Shown: positions 35,574 to 48,464, counted from the stretch's first letter. The stretch is DNA of 64,000 nucleotides from Toxonevra muliebris (GCA_963691655.1 OY829327.1:69266079-69330078); one strand, 5' to 3'. Notes: generated by a model not told the origin, from the letters alone. A program made the numbers and translations.

Positions 35574-37968
35574 CCGTAACTCAGTGGCGTAACAGTTGCC
35601 AGTTTGGAAGGTTAGATTATCCGGGGCCCCGGCGGTATAGGAGCCCCTTAAAATTATAACGGTCAATTTAAAAGTTGGCGGAGGTGTTATCAAAATCTTA
35701 TGATGCTTTTTGGGGGAATGTTCAATGCCCTTATTGCATCACTGCACTAAGGTCCAGAAACCCGATTTGGCTGCATAAAATCGAATAATGAAGATAGAGC
35801 GGTAAAACATACATGCTTCTGATGTAATTTTGAAACATGTATTAAAAAATAGGCTTACCCGAAGAGCTGCCACGCCTTGAAGTTGACGCATTGAATACGC
35901 AACTAATAACTCCGTTCAAAAGCGGTATAGTCTTCGCTATCTTAACCATTTTCTTGTTATTAGTTATTAATTATAATTAATGCTGTAATATATGGAAAAT
36001 ATCTAAATAAAGAAACTAACATACATCCACGAAAACCTACTGAATCAAATTTTTTAAAACTAAATTCGCACAATACCTGAAACAACATGAAAAATATAAT
36101 CGCCCACAACTTCTATAGGAGAAACGTATTTTTATTTACAGGAAGAAACAATTGTGAATTTCATAAGAATTTCAACGAAATTCACTTGAAATGCCAAAAG
36201 TAACACAGCAACCCTCAAAAACATTGGTCGTAAAAACAGGGAAAATATAAGATATTTTTTAGATATTTTGCATTTTGTTTCATTTGAATTTTGCTCTTGT
36301 AATATTTAATCACATATTTTTGACTATAAATAATAAACTGATGCGAATTTTTAAATAATTTTTAGAATCATATATCGTTTTAAGAACGATCTTTAATTTG
36401 AAGATAAAGACGTTTGAAACAATAGCTACGTTTTATTCGCCACTTGCTTCTAGTTATGTATAACTAGCAGTGATAATTGTATGGAAAAACAACAACAAAG
36501 CCAGAGATAACACTTATAATTATAGCACATACAAATTTTTCATCTCCCAACTTATAATCAGTCAAAAACGAAATTCGATTCTCCATGAAATTCCTTTTTT
36601 GTTGTGTGTTCACCGAAATTTGAAATTCAAAACTTCAACGAAATTCACTCTTGTATTTTTTGGTCTTCGTCAACGATTTGTGAAACAAATTGTTTCTCAG
36701 CTTACTTTTTTACCACGTTTATATCAACTCGCTTTCAATGGTGTCTGTCTGTCTGTCTGTTCCGTACAAATTTTGCAATTGATTTGTCCGTAGCACCTTT
36801 CTGATTTCTCGAGCAATATCCTGATAATTTATCAATTGACGCATGAACAAAAAATAATGGGCGGCAATGTATAACTTCATGGTCGATGAGGGTCACTTCG
36901 CAGTTGTCCGATTGAGCTCAAAATTTGCACAGATTGTTTCTTTATTGATTGAAACAAGATTGGGGACTGGGAGCTAAACTTTTAGAAAGTTGAAATTTAA
37001 GGGCCACCCTAATATACATATATGGTGCGCTTATGAAAAATAAAAAAATTAATCATTATTTTTGTTAATTAAAATGCGTTTATTAACCCGATTTTTCATT
37101 TTCATCAACATCTAACTCCTATAAATATTTTTCGCCTTCCATCCACAACATTAACATAACAGCATTTTTCACCTTTATTGATTCTGAAAAATTAAGATTT
37201 CTTGAAAAGGTGCAAATTGGTGCAGAAAATTTAAGCGCCACATTATAATAAATATTACTACCTTTCACACATTAATAACTTGGATAGTATTAAAAAAATA
37301 TTGCTAGTTCTATTCCAAACATAATTGTTAATTTCACCACAAAAATCCCTACATTTTTGCAGAGCTATATCGCGGTAACTTCAACAATTACAACAAAATT
37401 TTTTTAGAATGTTTTTAGTACATATCTTGATTATTAGTTTCCATAAAAAAATAAAAAAAAAAAATTTTAAGAAGTTTTTCCACATAGAAGTTGCCAACAA
37501 CGCAAAAAAAATATTTTTTTCTTCATATTCTTATTAGATATTTAGATAACTCAATCAATAACTCCGCCGTAATTTTTTGATAATCGAGCTTTATCTGCCA
37601 ACTTTCCAGAAGTTTTTACAGTTTTCATTTTATTTCTGGCTTTTCCAGTTACAGTGGTTTCGGCCGAACGTTCGTTTTCTTAAATGAAAATAATAAAAAA
37701 TTATTTACGCATGACGATTAAGTAATTTTAGTATTTCCTCTACCGAGTATCATTTTAAGGAAATAAGAAACAATTCCAAAAATGAGATTATCAAAAATTT
37801 TTATTCATTTAGATTTGTTTTAAACTGCTAGATGCATGAATAAAATTTATGTTCACTAAATTTTCAATTTTTTTTCTATTTCCGTTTGATTAATTCAGGT
37901 TGCATATAAGTTGAGGGCCCCCTCAGGTCCAGGGAACCTTGCTTCATTGTTACACCACTGCCGTAACT
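35574..37968. mobile_element. hAT element, 2.4 kb, perfect 8-bp target duplication
   Basis: The element is 35582-37960. The inverted ends are cagtggcgtaaca and cagtggtgtaaca. The octamer ccgtaact flanks both sides exactly (35574-35581 and 37961-37968). The subterminal regions are rich in ggggcccc-type words, as in hAT-Tip100-like elements. No intact transposase is visible. Inside, a (tctg)n run (36743-36760) and gggccaccctaatata suggest that another element is nested here. Confidence 0.85.
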
Positions 37969-39737
37969 TAATTTTTATTTATCCTATGAGTAAGTTTTTA
38001 TTTGCCAAATATACGGAAAATTGAAAATATTTTTACATTTTTTCATTTTGAATGACGTTTCAAACAAATAACTATTTTTTTTACCAGTGTATATATAAAA
38101 GTATACGAAAATAAATAACATTTAGTTCTGTTTCCAGCGAATTATATGAGTTATTCGATTTCAAGCACCATTCTTGTATTTGTTGTTGTATTTTATACTA
38201 AAATACATAGTATACGTATTGCAATTTTTTGTGTGATCAACAGAACAGAAACAGAATAAAATATAGATTATTTTCATATTTATTTTTATATATAATGATT
38301 CCCAAAACTGATCACACATATACACAGATTCAAAAAATAACCAAGAATGGCATCAACTAAAAAAAAAAAACAGCGTAGTTAAGTTTCTACTCATTCAGAT
38401 GAACAAAAGTGGAAACAAATTTTTTAAATCTGATAATATTTGCAGGTTTTAAAAGGGTCTTGAAAGTTTCGAAATTTATACCAGAAATTAAAATTTTTTA
38501 AGGGGCACAGCCAGGATTCCATGTCAGAAATTCCCCCAAACCGAATCAAGTTTCGCATGGACCCTTTTGAAACACTTGGTTTAAGAATGGTTTGGCTAAA
38601 TTTTGAGACCATTATCTGCAATTTTTAATGAGTAATGGCGGATTGTGTAAATTTCTTTTTTGGCGTTTTTCAGCCTAACTTATCATAGGAAAAATCTGAA
38701 AAAATTCACAGTGATTTATTGGTTTTGGAGACACATTTGGAATTTTTTCGCGAATTTTCTAACACGAAATTCTCTATGAAAAAAATTGCGAAACATTTTA
38801 CTTGCGATTTTTTCATACTACTTAAAAATAGGTTTACTGATTTTTCTTTTATAAATTAGTCGCTTCCGAATACTCATACTCCAATTTTTTTCAGATTTTT
38901 GCAAGGTGTGGACGAGGGTCAAAAAAATTCAAAACCGAAATTGGCATTTCATATGAAATGACAGAAAGCCATGAAAAAAATCAATTACAGCTATTAACTA
39001 TCAACTATCTGCTATTTTTGCAGAAGTTTTTTGAAAAATTTTTTTTGCTAAATTTTTTTTTATGAAAACTCAAAAAATTTTTTTACAACCCTAGTTGAGT
39101 TATGGTATACCACATTCATTACGCAGTGCAAGAAATTTTCCACTTTAGTCTTATGTGCAAGATTTTTCAACGGGTTTATAGTAATTTAGGATCGCTAATC
39201 CCGACTGCGTACTCAGTTAAAACCCATCACCTCTAGTGCACTCACAATATGGACCTGAAGTCGGAAAAATGGGGTCTTCAGAGCCTATTAAGAAATTTCT
39301 TTATTTCAGCAGATACGGATTTGATGTCTGAAGCAAAGTTTTTAAGCACAAAGAGATAAACAATTTTTGAGCACTCACTTTTCCTCCATCTCTTACCTGC
39401 TTGAAAATGAAGTTTTATGCCCTCTTTTTCGATAAATGGCGAAAACGGTTAAACGAAAACCGTTGGGAAAACTATTATACTGTCTTTCTTACTAAAAATT
39501 ATAGGGGGTCCCAAAACATCGGAATAACATACGATGTACACTTTTTCCAGAATAATGCAGAAACCGATTTGTTTACATTAGAACCAAGCCACTCACACTA
39601 CGTAAGTAAATAATGGAATCGTTTGGTGTTGGATTTTTATTTTTGAAATCTTATATCTAGTTTACCTACAAACTTCATAATCGAATATAGAAAAATATTT
39701 GTAAATAAAAAATAATTTTTCTCTTCTTGTTTTTAAG

Positions 39738-40099
39738 GTTCCACAAACATCACGCAGCGCCATGCTACGGGATCGCTTAGGTCAAGACATTGATGACCGT
39801 TTAGTTAGTAGCAGTGGTGGCAGTAATAACAGCCGATTTGCTCGGCATCGTACAAGACAACCGCATCATCAGGCTACATATCGCAGCACCGGTGGAGGGG
39901 GCTGGGAACGTCATTATACCGGCCTCTCTGATAGCGATCTCCACTCAATGGAATCTCGCATGCGCCCACGACATTCTCTGTCACCAGACAAGGATTTCAT
40001 GGGCGAGTTCGGTGACTCCGATATGGAGTCTGTAATTAGCGTATCCTCAAGTGCATTCTCAACACAATCGGAACGGCCACGTGGCTCACGTGGACTTAG
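39738..40099 (+). CDS. Rim: Rim exon completing RxLPxxP and carrying the SERPRG block
   Basis: It begins VPQTSRSAMLRDRLGQDIDD. VP completes RQLPQ|VP, and the RSAM sequence parallels ERSAMDIEE after the proline motif in vertebrate RIM2. A GGWERHYTGLSDSDLHSMES segment and SPDKDFMGEFGDSDMESVIS follow, then VSSSAFSTQSERPRGSRGL, matching vertebrate SDSDVSDVSAVS...VQSERPRGNR. The acceptor is ttttaag and the donor ttag|gtaagt at 40100; the exon ends in phase 2. Confidence 0.93.
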
Positions 40100-41055
40100 G
40101 TAAGTTTTTGACAAAGACAGAGAGAGTATGAATGAAAAAAAAAAAAAGAGCGCGAGCAGCCACAAAAGAGCTTTTCACCACAGAAAAAGGCTTCAATTTT
40201 TTGGGTTGCTGCACATTTTTATAAATATCGTATATACATATATATTTAAACATACTCCATTTCCGAGTTTTGAGCTAAATTCTTGCACTACAAATTTGAA
40301 AAATATGGAAAATGACAACAAAAACGAAAACGAAATTCCGCAATTCGACAAATCAAACTCAAAATCAAATCTTAAACAAAACCGACCAAAATTATGCAAA
40401 ATGCAATTTTTCTTATCACACATTTCGGGCTTACATCCGCATACATTTTGTACATATCTAAATAAAAATGAAAAAAAAAAATGGCGACTTGCTAGTACAA
40501 ACAAACAAACAAAAATTTCTTTGTTTTTTCGTTGATTCTTTTTTTATATACCCACATTACTACAAACAACTCGATCTCAACTTTCTTACTACCACATGGA
40601 CGTGCGCGCGCTAATTTTTGTGTTCAAATGCTTAATATTGCTAACAACAACAACAACACACACGCACGCACATACATACACAAACCACAAACTAACAACA
40701 ACAACACCAACATCAAACTTGCGACTACAAACTGACACGCACACGCACACATCTAATTTGCCACTAACGCGTATTTGCAATAACACCACAATAACAACAA
40801 CAACAATCAAAATACGCTTATTCGAAAAAAAATTGCTGAAATATTTACAAAATCAAAACTAAAACCAATACAAAAAAATCAAAACAATTTCTAACGAAAT
40901 CGAAACCAAACTTCATTCAATCACTTTGCATGCGCATGCCCGGATACAAACCAACAACAAACAAAAAACACACAAATACAAATTCAATAATTTAACAAAT
41001 AAACAAACAAAAAACAACAACAATAAATACAACACAAATAAATTAAAAACTAAAG
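40100..41055. other. Rim intron of CA/AAC-rich low-complexity sequence
   Basis: Most of 40300-41050 is A- and C-rich (aacaac, acacac, caaaca runs), which opens Lys/Asn/Thr-rich frames on the plus strand and Val-rich ones on the other. They lack domain signals and I treat them as chance. The 3' splice site lacks a pyrimidine tract. Confidence 0.7.
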
Positions 41056-44000
41056 CTTACCACGCAATTGGCGCACGCTATTTGGTGGTGCCGCCAACAG
41101 CAGCAACCAGAGCAATAGCACAAATGCGGGTGGCATGATGCGTGGCGGCGGCGGTAGATTCTTTGAGCGTTTTCGCGCCAATACTATTGAGGTCGATGAC
41201 TGTGATTTTTTACCAACCAGTTTCACAGCACACGCAACTGCAGCAGCAGCAGCAGCATCGCTACACTCACCAACAACAACACATCTAAACACAACATCTC
41301 AACAGATCCTCCTGCTCGAGCAGCTCGAGCAGTTGCAGCATCTTGCCGAATTGGCCGCCTCTGAATCACCACCGAATACGGCGGCGGTAATGACCAATCC
41401 TCATTTAATAACACCACACCACCTGATACCATCAGTACACCAACAACTACAATTACAACAACAACAACAACAAGAAACACAACTGCCAACCCAGCTTATG
41501 GTAACCGACAATAGCGGCGATTTAATCGTCGACCAATTTTACGTTGATCCCGTGGATGATCCCAATCTAATGTTAATGGATAGCGGTGTGACAATCATAC
41601 CGCCACCGCCATCGAATATCAACTCACACATACAACAACAACAGCAACAACAATCACAACAACATTTAGATCCATCACAAACACATCCACATCACCAACA
41701 TCATCCCCATTCGCATCACAGCGCATTTAGTCCACATCAATATTTCCTTCCCAACATCTCCAATGCCATACATTTCCCAGAGTTTCTCACGCACGCCGCC
41801 GATTTTACTCATTTCCCCGAAAAGGTATTTCGCCGCAATAGCTCTTTAGGGGGTGGTGGTGGTAACGCTGCTTATGTTCCATTCATTGAACAGCTACCCA
41901 CATTCGATCAATTCAAACGCATTACATCGCCGGTGGTGAACTTTTTTCGCCAACATCCAAATTCAACGCTCACCTCAGCTGCCTCCGCACATCCACAACA
42001 TCCGCATGCTCACTCCGTGTCATCATCGCCATCATCGTATGTCGGCTATGTGCGTGATCATTACGACAATACGTGCAGCCATTGCCAGAACGGTAGCCAA
42101 CCGGTTTGCCTTTCCACCAATACTGTGCTTACCACACCCGGTGTTGCTATTAGTGCATGTGATGATCCGTTCTGCATTGCAGACGCTCATCCGCATCCGC
42201 AGCATCATCCCATCGCATATCCATATACAGCTGAACAATTGTTACGTCGCCCATCATTATCCATGTTTCAACCATCTTCGGAACCATCACTGCCAACTAT
42301 GGACCCGGCAATATGCGGCGAATGTGTGGATCAACATTTTGTTGGTGGTTTGACGGCACCGCAAATCGATTTGGGTGCAGTGCCCACGTACCACGTACAC
42401 ACGCCTACACCTACAGCACACAAGAAGTCAAAAGCATCGCTGGCTCCGCCTCCCCAATTGCCGACACAATCGGTGTTGCGTTTATCGCGTCAATTAAGTG
42501 AAGATGCACTGGTGACAGCGGTACCGATTGCCGAATCGAAAGCTCACCCTCCATCCATTCTTAAGAAACCGAGAGTGGGTGTAGGCGTGCCTGCAGGTAC
42601 CTCATTAGATCGCCGAAAAATGTTTCAAGAGGGACAATCGCGCTCGCTTGATTATGACGATCTTCACGCCAAGAGTTGGGGCCGTCGTCGCATACGCTAT
42701 GAAGATGAAATTTACCATCCAACCGTTGAAGAACTTGAGCTCTCGCGCCGTTATGGCTCGGAGACCAATATTCGTCAGTCGTACATGGGTGCCAATGTAG
42801 ATGCAGCAAATCCACTCAGCCACTCACATTTTTTGGTAACTGACGACAAAATCGTAACAATTACTTATGACTCGGATGTTGGATGGACAAGACGTGGTGT
42901 CGCACCATCGCTCTTCCGCGATCCACGCCGTCGTTTTGATGGCCGCGAACGCAATCATATGTCACTGGACTTGCAACGTACAAGCCAGCAAAAGCTTTAT
43001 GGTCCCACACTGCCTTATTTGAAGCGGCGTCGAAATTTACCGCATCCACCAAGCGCACAAAATGCTCATAATTTCTCGCCCGTTGAACCAGGCTCTATGA
43101 TGCCCTACGACGACGATCCCATGTTAATTAATTCATCCATGCCCGCGGCCACACATTCGTCCGCTGATTTGCCGCATAGTCAATTAAATGGTGGCGGCGG
43201 TGGTGCTGCCGAACGACCTGGACCCGTTGGTGAACACCATGATCCCAATCGTCAGTTGTCATCCGGCGGTACACCGCAGTCGCAATCGCAATTGCAAAAT
43301 CAACCACGCCAATCATCCATGTCATCGAAACGTAGCAAATCATCACTGACCGCCGGTGGTCATCGTACACGCGTAGAACAGTTGCAACATGAATCAGGCA
43401 GCGATCGCAGTAATCTCGTTAGTATTAATGATCAACCTGAATATTTTGAATACGATGATTATGGCGATCTGGTCACAGATGCTTCACCAAATAGTCGTAA
43501 TTATACAAATGCGAATGTTAGTGGTAGTGCTAGTGTTAGTAATAGTAGTGGTAGGCAAAAAGGGAAAGAAGTGTCATATGTCGCGGAACAACAGACGAAA
43601 TCTAGTAGTGGGAGTGGTAGTGGTGGTGGTGCTTCTTCTACTGCTGCTGCTGGTAATATCGTCGTCGGTAATAATATTGCTAATAATGCTTCTTCTTCCT
43701 CTTTTGCAAATTCCCATCATGGTGTCGCTAACTCCACATCACCTAAACGTGCCTCATTGAAACATACAAATACTGTTAACGACGCAAACGTAAACGTAAC
43801 GGTTGACGGAACAACAACAACTACTACTACCATACAAACAACAACTACTACAACTACATCCACAAATATCACAACAACCACATCATCGTCGAATACAATG
43901 GCAACGACAACGGCACCGGCGACAACTACAACAACGACCACAAACAATGCCACTGATTCCGCTACTAATCCAACAACAACAACATCAACTGACGCTGATC

Positions 44001-44168
44001 CAACTGCCGCTCTGGATGATCCTGATGCACCGCTCGATGTTATCGATTGGGATGCTATTGATGCCATGTTGGATGATGATTTCAGTGAATATGATAAAGA
44101 CAAAAACGGTGGTGGTGAAGAAAAGAAAGACGAGGCTAATTTCAGCCAAAGCGTGGATGAGAAAGTCG
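41056..44168 (+). CDS. Rim: Rim large exon (about 1,037 codons), low-complexity insert
   Basis: The frame is open from 41054. Phase fits either an acceptor at 41054-41055 (giving SLPRNWRTLFGGAANSSNQS) or one at 41099-41100 (starting SNQSNS); the codons favour the longer form. The donor g|gtaagt at 44169 leaves phase 1. In order: FFERFRANTIEVDDCDFLP, an Ala run, Gln and His runs, three Cys pairs (42074-42327), LRLSRQLSEDALV, a basic/acidic block WGRRRIRYEDEIYHPTVEEL, DRRKMFQEGQSRSLDYDDLH, Ser/Gly-rich text, a long Thr tract (43800-44000), and DVIDWDAIDAMLDDDFSEYD. No vertebrate RIM has such an insert as far as I know. Position and phase place it in Rim; its function is unknown and it may be alternatively spliced, though skipping it breaks frame. 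Confidence 0.85.
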
Positions 44169-47100
44169 GTAAGTTACAATACATCATTATATTAACAGTA
44201 GTTAGTAAGTATTCCCATTTTCAATATCATAATCGCATCCATATATGTATCTCATATATGGATGTTGTCGTATCTGATATACGATGTTTCAGATGGAGAT
44301 GAACCAAGAATTATTTCCAATATAATTTTGTACGTTGAATTCGAATTTGCTTGAGAACTCTTAACTTACAAGTGCAAAAATGCCAATATTCCAACAACTC
44401 GCAACAGTTTAAAAAAAAAAACTCAATAATTTACTTTTTTATTTGGCTGATGTTACACGATCAAAGTTTTACGGTCAATGTTTTCCAGTTTTTGCTCTTT
44501 TTCTGTGTGGAATTTTTTGATTGATGCCCTATTACACAATAAGTTTTTTGCTGTTTGTACTTTTTGACTCCTTTTTTCCGCTGCACTGATTTCTTTCTGT
44601 AAAGAATTTTACATAAATGTCAAAATCAGCTGACGTAAACGAAGCCGTTTGGCAGGCAATGTTCTCTGAAAAGAAGAAGGCAGTTTTGCTGTTAGTGTCA
44701 CCTATTAAAATTTCACCATGTTAAAGCCAAACAAAGCAAAGACGTAGAGTTAAAATGTTTTAAGGAGTTCTTTTCCAATGAAATACAGCAATGTATCGTT
44801 GGTTTTAGCTGGAGTTCGCCCCGAAAGATTGAAGTAAAGCGTGTTCATTTTCTCTTTTGCTCAGCGTACTTTTCGCAAACGAACAACAACTTAATTTGAG
44901 TGACAATAAAACATTGAATGCGCAACATCAATAAATCTTAAAACTCTATTTGGAGTTCAACCATTCTTTATATTTTTCACCTTCGCCCATGTTCTCTGGT
45001 CTTTAACAATTCAATAACAGCCTGACTCCAACATCGTCGGGTGGCACGATATGAACGCCATTCCCTATATTTAGATCATCTCTCTTCGTAAATCATCTCT
45101 ATTCCGACAACAAACAAAGCAATACATAGTGTATTTAAAATATATTTTATGAAACTTCTGTCAATATAAGTACCAAATCTACCAAATAGTAGATTACATT
45201 AGGGATATGGATCCGGAAACACTTTTGGGGATCCTAATTTTAATTCAAAGATCCCGGGATTGATCTTGGGATTAAAAGTTGTAGCAAATATAAAGTGAAA
45301 ACTGAAAAGTTAGCGATGAAACTCGAAATAAAATATAAATTAATGCTAAATAAAATGTAATGATTGTCAGTTTAGATTGTTAAGGAGGTGGACATGATGT
45401 TCCCAGATCACTGCGGCTGCGACTAGGGCCTATTGTGATATACCCTGATAAGAATAAGCCAAGAATTAATTCTGGGACAAATTTATCCAAATTCAGTAGA
45501 ATTTAGAATAATTTTTGTGAAAATTATGAATACTAGGCAAATGATATCAAATGAAATTCTGAAGCAAATTAAACCAAATTCGGCCAGTTTCGTTGAAATA
45601 GGATTTAAAAAAATGTTATGACTATTTTCAACATCGAGCAATAATCACGCATATGTCCCTTACAAGCCAAGCCTTTAAGATTTTTGGACCAAACCATTTT
45701 TGAACTGAAACAGCTGTTGGAAAGTGTGCATGAAATGGTTTTTAAACCGAACCAGTGGTTCAAAGAGACCGTGAACCGCTGAATTAAGCCAAACTATAAA
45801 ATTTATTTTACATCTAGCTGCCAACAGACCCGTAGATTTTATACTCAGATCTGTATATTAATATTAATTAGTGAGTTCCTAGATATATTTGAGCACTGAA
45901 TAAAAATCGGGATATACAATTTTTCAATCATGTCAGTATTTTCAGAAATTTTAAGTCATAAGTACGAATTTGTGAATTGATTTTTCCCATTTTCTATCAC
46001 CCATACAATTTAGGAACAATTTTCAGCAATTTTCTATACTGCATAAATTAGTTTATGATCCGAGCCTTTAAATCGTCAAAAGATCATAAAATTCAATTTG
46101 ACATCAGCGAAAAATGATCAAATCGGAATAATCCAAAAATATTTGATAGCATTTTATTATATAACCTGTAGCAAAACTCGAAAAGTAGGTTTGACAAATT
46201 CAAAAATAAAACCACAATCGACATATTATATTTCAAGGTTCCGTTTTTTCAAAATGGGATCAAAAATTTACCTAAATATTTTAAAAGATAAATAATACCA
46301 GTTTATGCTGAAACTAGAAGAACAATTTATAAAAATTGGCTTCTTCATTTGGTAAATAGTAAAAAACTACTAAAATTCACATTTTTAAATTATTTGATTA
46401 CAATTTTCTCGAAATTCTTACATAATAGAAAAATTCTGCATCTCGATTCGGATTCAGAGCACTTTGACATCTTTAATTACTATCGTTAATAATGAGTTCA
46501 AATATGAAAATATATTTTGTTTTTCGTTTAACTAAGCTAATAAAAATGTTACTGTATTATAAAAGTAAATATTTTTTTATTTAGGCAGCTTTGAAAGTTA
46601 AACTACTCACTGTCCCTATTATTTTTCACATCACTGTACATAGGTACATTGCTTGTTTTGAATCATTTTATTTTGAAAAAGTTAAATTTGCGAGGCCTGT
46701 GTAATTAATAAGTTTAAATACCTTTTAACCTTGTTAAGACAACAAAGTTTTAAAGGTTTTTTTTGGTCGTTTCAGAAATGATAAACAGGATCGAAACTCA
46801 GTATTATCAAATAAAAGAGATAGCAATAGAGTTGCCGCCTATACAGTGTGTTAGATTTAGGGTTTTTTTTCTCCTCCTTTCGATGAAAAACTTATACATT
46901 TTGATGGCTTTTCAAAAAAAGATTATGAAAACCCGCAGATTTTGATGTAAACTAGTAGCGTTGGCATCCCCAATTTTCACAAATTGTTCATTGTTTAACC
47001 TCTCAAACCTGATTGCATTTGTAGCAGTGAATTTTGTGATATACAATATTGTTTTTTTTTGTTCTAAAAAATTGTAATATTTAACTTATAATAGTTGTGT

Positions 47101-47941
47101 TTTTCGTGTTCTGTATACAAACAATTTTATTTTCAATAAGTTATTCTAGATTCAGCTATAAATTTTCTTAGAACATTTATAAAAAGGACAATGCTTCGAA
47201 AAATGCTCGTTAAGGAATACAAATTAAATTGAAAATGTTTGCCACTTTCTAGGTCCGATATTGAGAGAACTGAGAATTTTGGATTTTGGGAATAGATTAT
47301 TAAAAGAAGATGAAGTAACTGATATTTTAAACAGGGAGCATTTAGGTTTCAAATATTTAGTAATTTTGATATCTGTATTTAATAATAATTTAGGTATGTG
47401 GTATGTATTTCGACTGAAAACATCATATGTTAAAGTCGTAAATTCTAGTCTTGATTAGCCATTAGAAAATATTCCGGTTTTCTTATGCCTTCTGTTAACC
47501 ATTTAATAGCTCAAACCACACGAGTTTTTCCAAATTTTTCAAAGTTTCTTTCAAATTCCAAAAAGAGAAAAAATTTAAAAAATTTTGCAAACACTTCGGG
47601 TATTCTTGGCTGTTAAACTTATGCAGAATTTCATGCCAACTACAAAAAAATACTCGCATAAAGTTAAAAATATTTTTCATATTTATTACTCAACACTTTT
47701 GCTTTTTTGAAAATTTTTTGAGTGTTGAAAAATGTTTGTATAGTTGCAGAGAACGTAACATTCAACTATTCTAAGTTAAATATAGTGTTTATTTAAATTT
47801 TGAAAAGTCTCGAAAATCACGGGATTTTTTCATTTCATTCCCGGGATTTTTGAGAATAATTTTATATTCCGGGATTGACATCCCTAAAATACAGACATAT
47901 TTCAGATATTACTTACACTATTCTACATTATTCTCTCTCAG
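44169..47941. other. 3.8-kb Rim intron largely occupied by a hAT-like element
   Basis: From 44169 to 45190 I recognise nothing beyond AT-rich sequence. The rest is the element at 45200-47886, which ends about 55 bases upstream of the acceptor (ttctctctcag). Confidence 0.7.
45200..47886. mobile_element. Probable hAT element, 2.7 kb
   Basis: The left end tagggatatggatccgg mirrors the right end, read inward, tagggatgtcaatcccgg. Subterminal cccgggatt and gggatt repeats occur on both sides (45240-45270, 47818-47875). Flanks gattacat and aaatacag agree at only 5 of 8 positions. Short frames at 46098-46295, 46763-46945 and 47261-47458 do not resemble a hAT transposase. Confidence 0.65.
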
Positions 47942-48064
47942 ATGGCAGCTTATCCGATACAGCAACCGAGAGGAAAAAAGGTACCGTGGACCAAGAACGT
48001 TCACCAAAGAGCGGTAGTGGTATGGGCAAAAAATCCAATTCAACATCCCAACTCTCAGCAACAG
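47942..48064 (+). CDS. Rim: Rim exon with SDTA and STSQLS blocks
   Basis: Joined to the previous exon by a shared Asp codon: DGSLSDTATERKKGTVDQER, SPKSGSGMGKKSNSTSQLSA, T. This matches the SQSDTA...KSRSASQLSQTE block between the SERPRG region and C2B of vertebrate RIM. The acceptor is ttctctctcag and the donor acag|gtgagc; the exon ends in phase 1. Confidence 0.93.
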
Positions 48065-48464
48065 GTGAGCTTATATTATGTTCCAAATAATTACGGGCCC
48101 AATAGTGCAAAATAAAAAAAAAAACACAACAAATTTAATGGGATCATCACCCGAATCGAATTAAAAGTTAATAAGTTAATATCATGACCGATATTGCCTA
48201 CATTTGATTGCATTTCTGCATTTCTGCATTTCTGGTTCGCTTCTACATTTTTCTGTTCTTTTTCTCGAGAGAATATTTTGTTATTATGGTAGAGTTAATT
48301 AAATCAGCATTTTTTTAACAAATTCATTTTTTATTTTTTGAAAGCGCGTTTCATTACTAACATAAATATCTAGAATATATAGCATTTGCAAAAAATAAAA
48401 TGTAAACGAGAAAAGATTTTTCAACTAACAAATGCAAATCACTTTCAAATTCAATATATCAAAG
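48065..48464. other. 400-bp Rim intron
   Basis: AT-rich; a repeated tttctgcatttctgcattt near 48215-48235 is the only structure seen. The acceptor atcaaag at 48463-48464 is weak. Confidence 0.85.

Larger units (their letters stand above)
32685..39737. other. 7.1-kb Rim intron, dense in transposon remains
   Basis: In order: SINE relative (32818-33030), foldback element (33404-33770), mariner-like DDE fragment (34340-34720), small hAT MITE (35207-35468) and a 2.4-kb hAT element (35582-37960). From 38000 to 39700 I see AT-rich sequence with no named feature. The intron interrupts the RQLPQVP motif. Confidence 0.8.

Noticed and set aside
40128..41138. Lys/Asn/Thr-rich plus-strand frames between two Rim exons
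   Set aside because: They follow CAA/CAC/AAA low-complexity sequence, differ in frame and show no conserved block; treated as intron.
43717..44187. 156-codon minus-strand frame, Val/Ser-rich
   Set aside because: It is the reverse of the Thr/Ser codon runs of the Rim large exon; low complexity, no domain, fully overlapped by a phase-consistent host exon.
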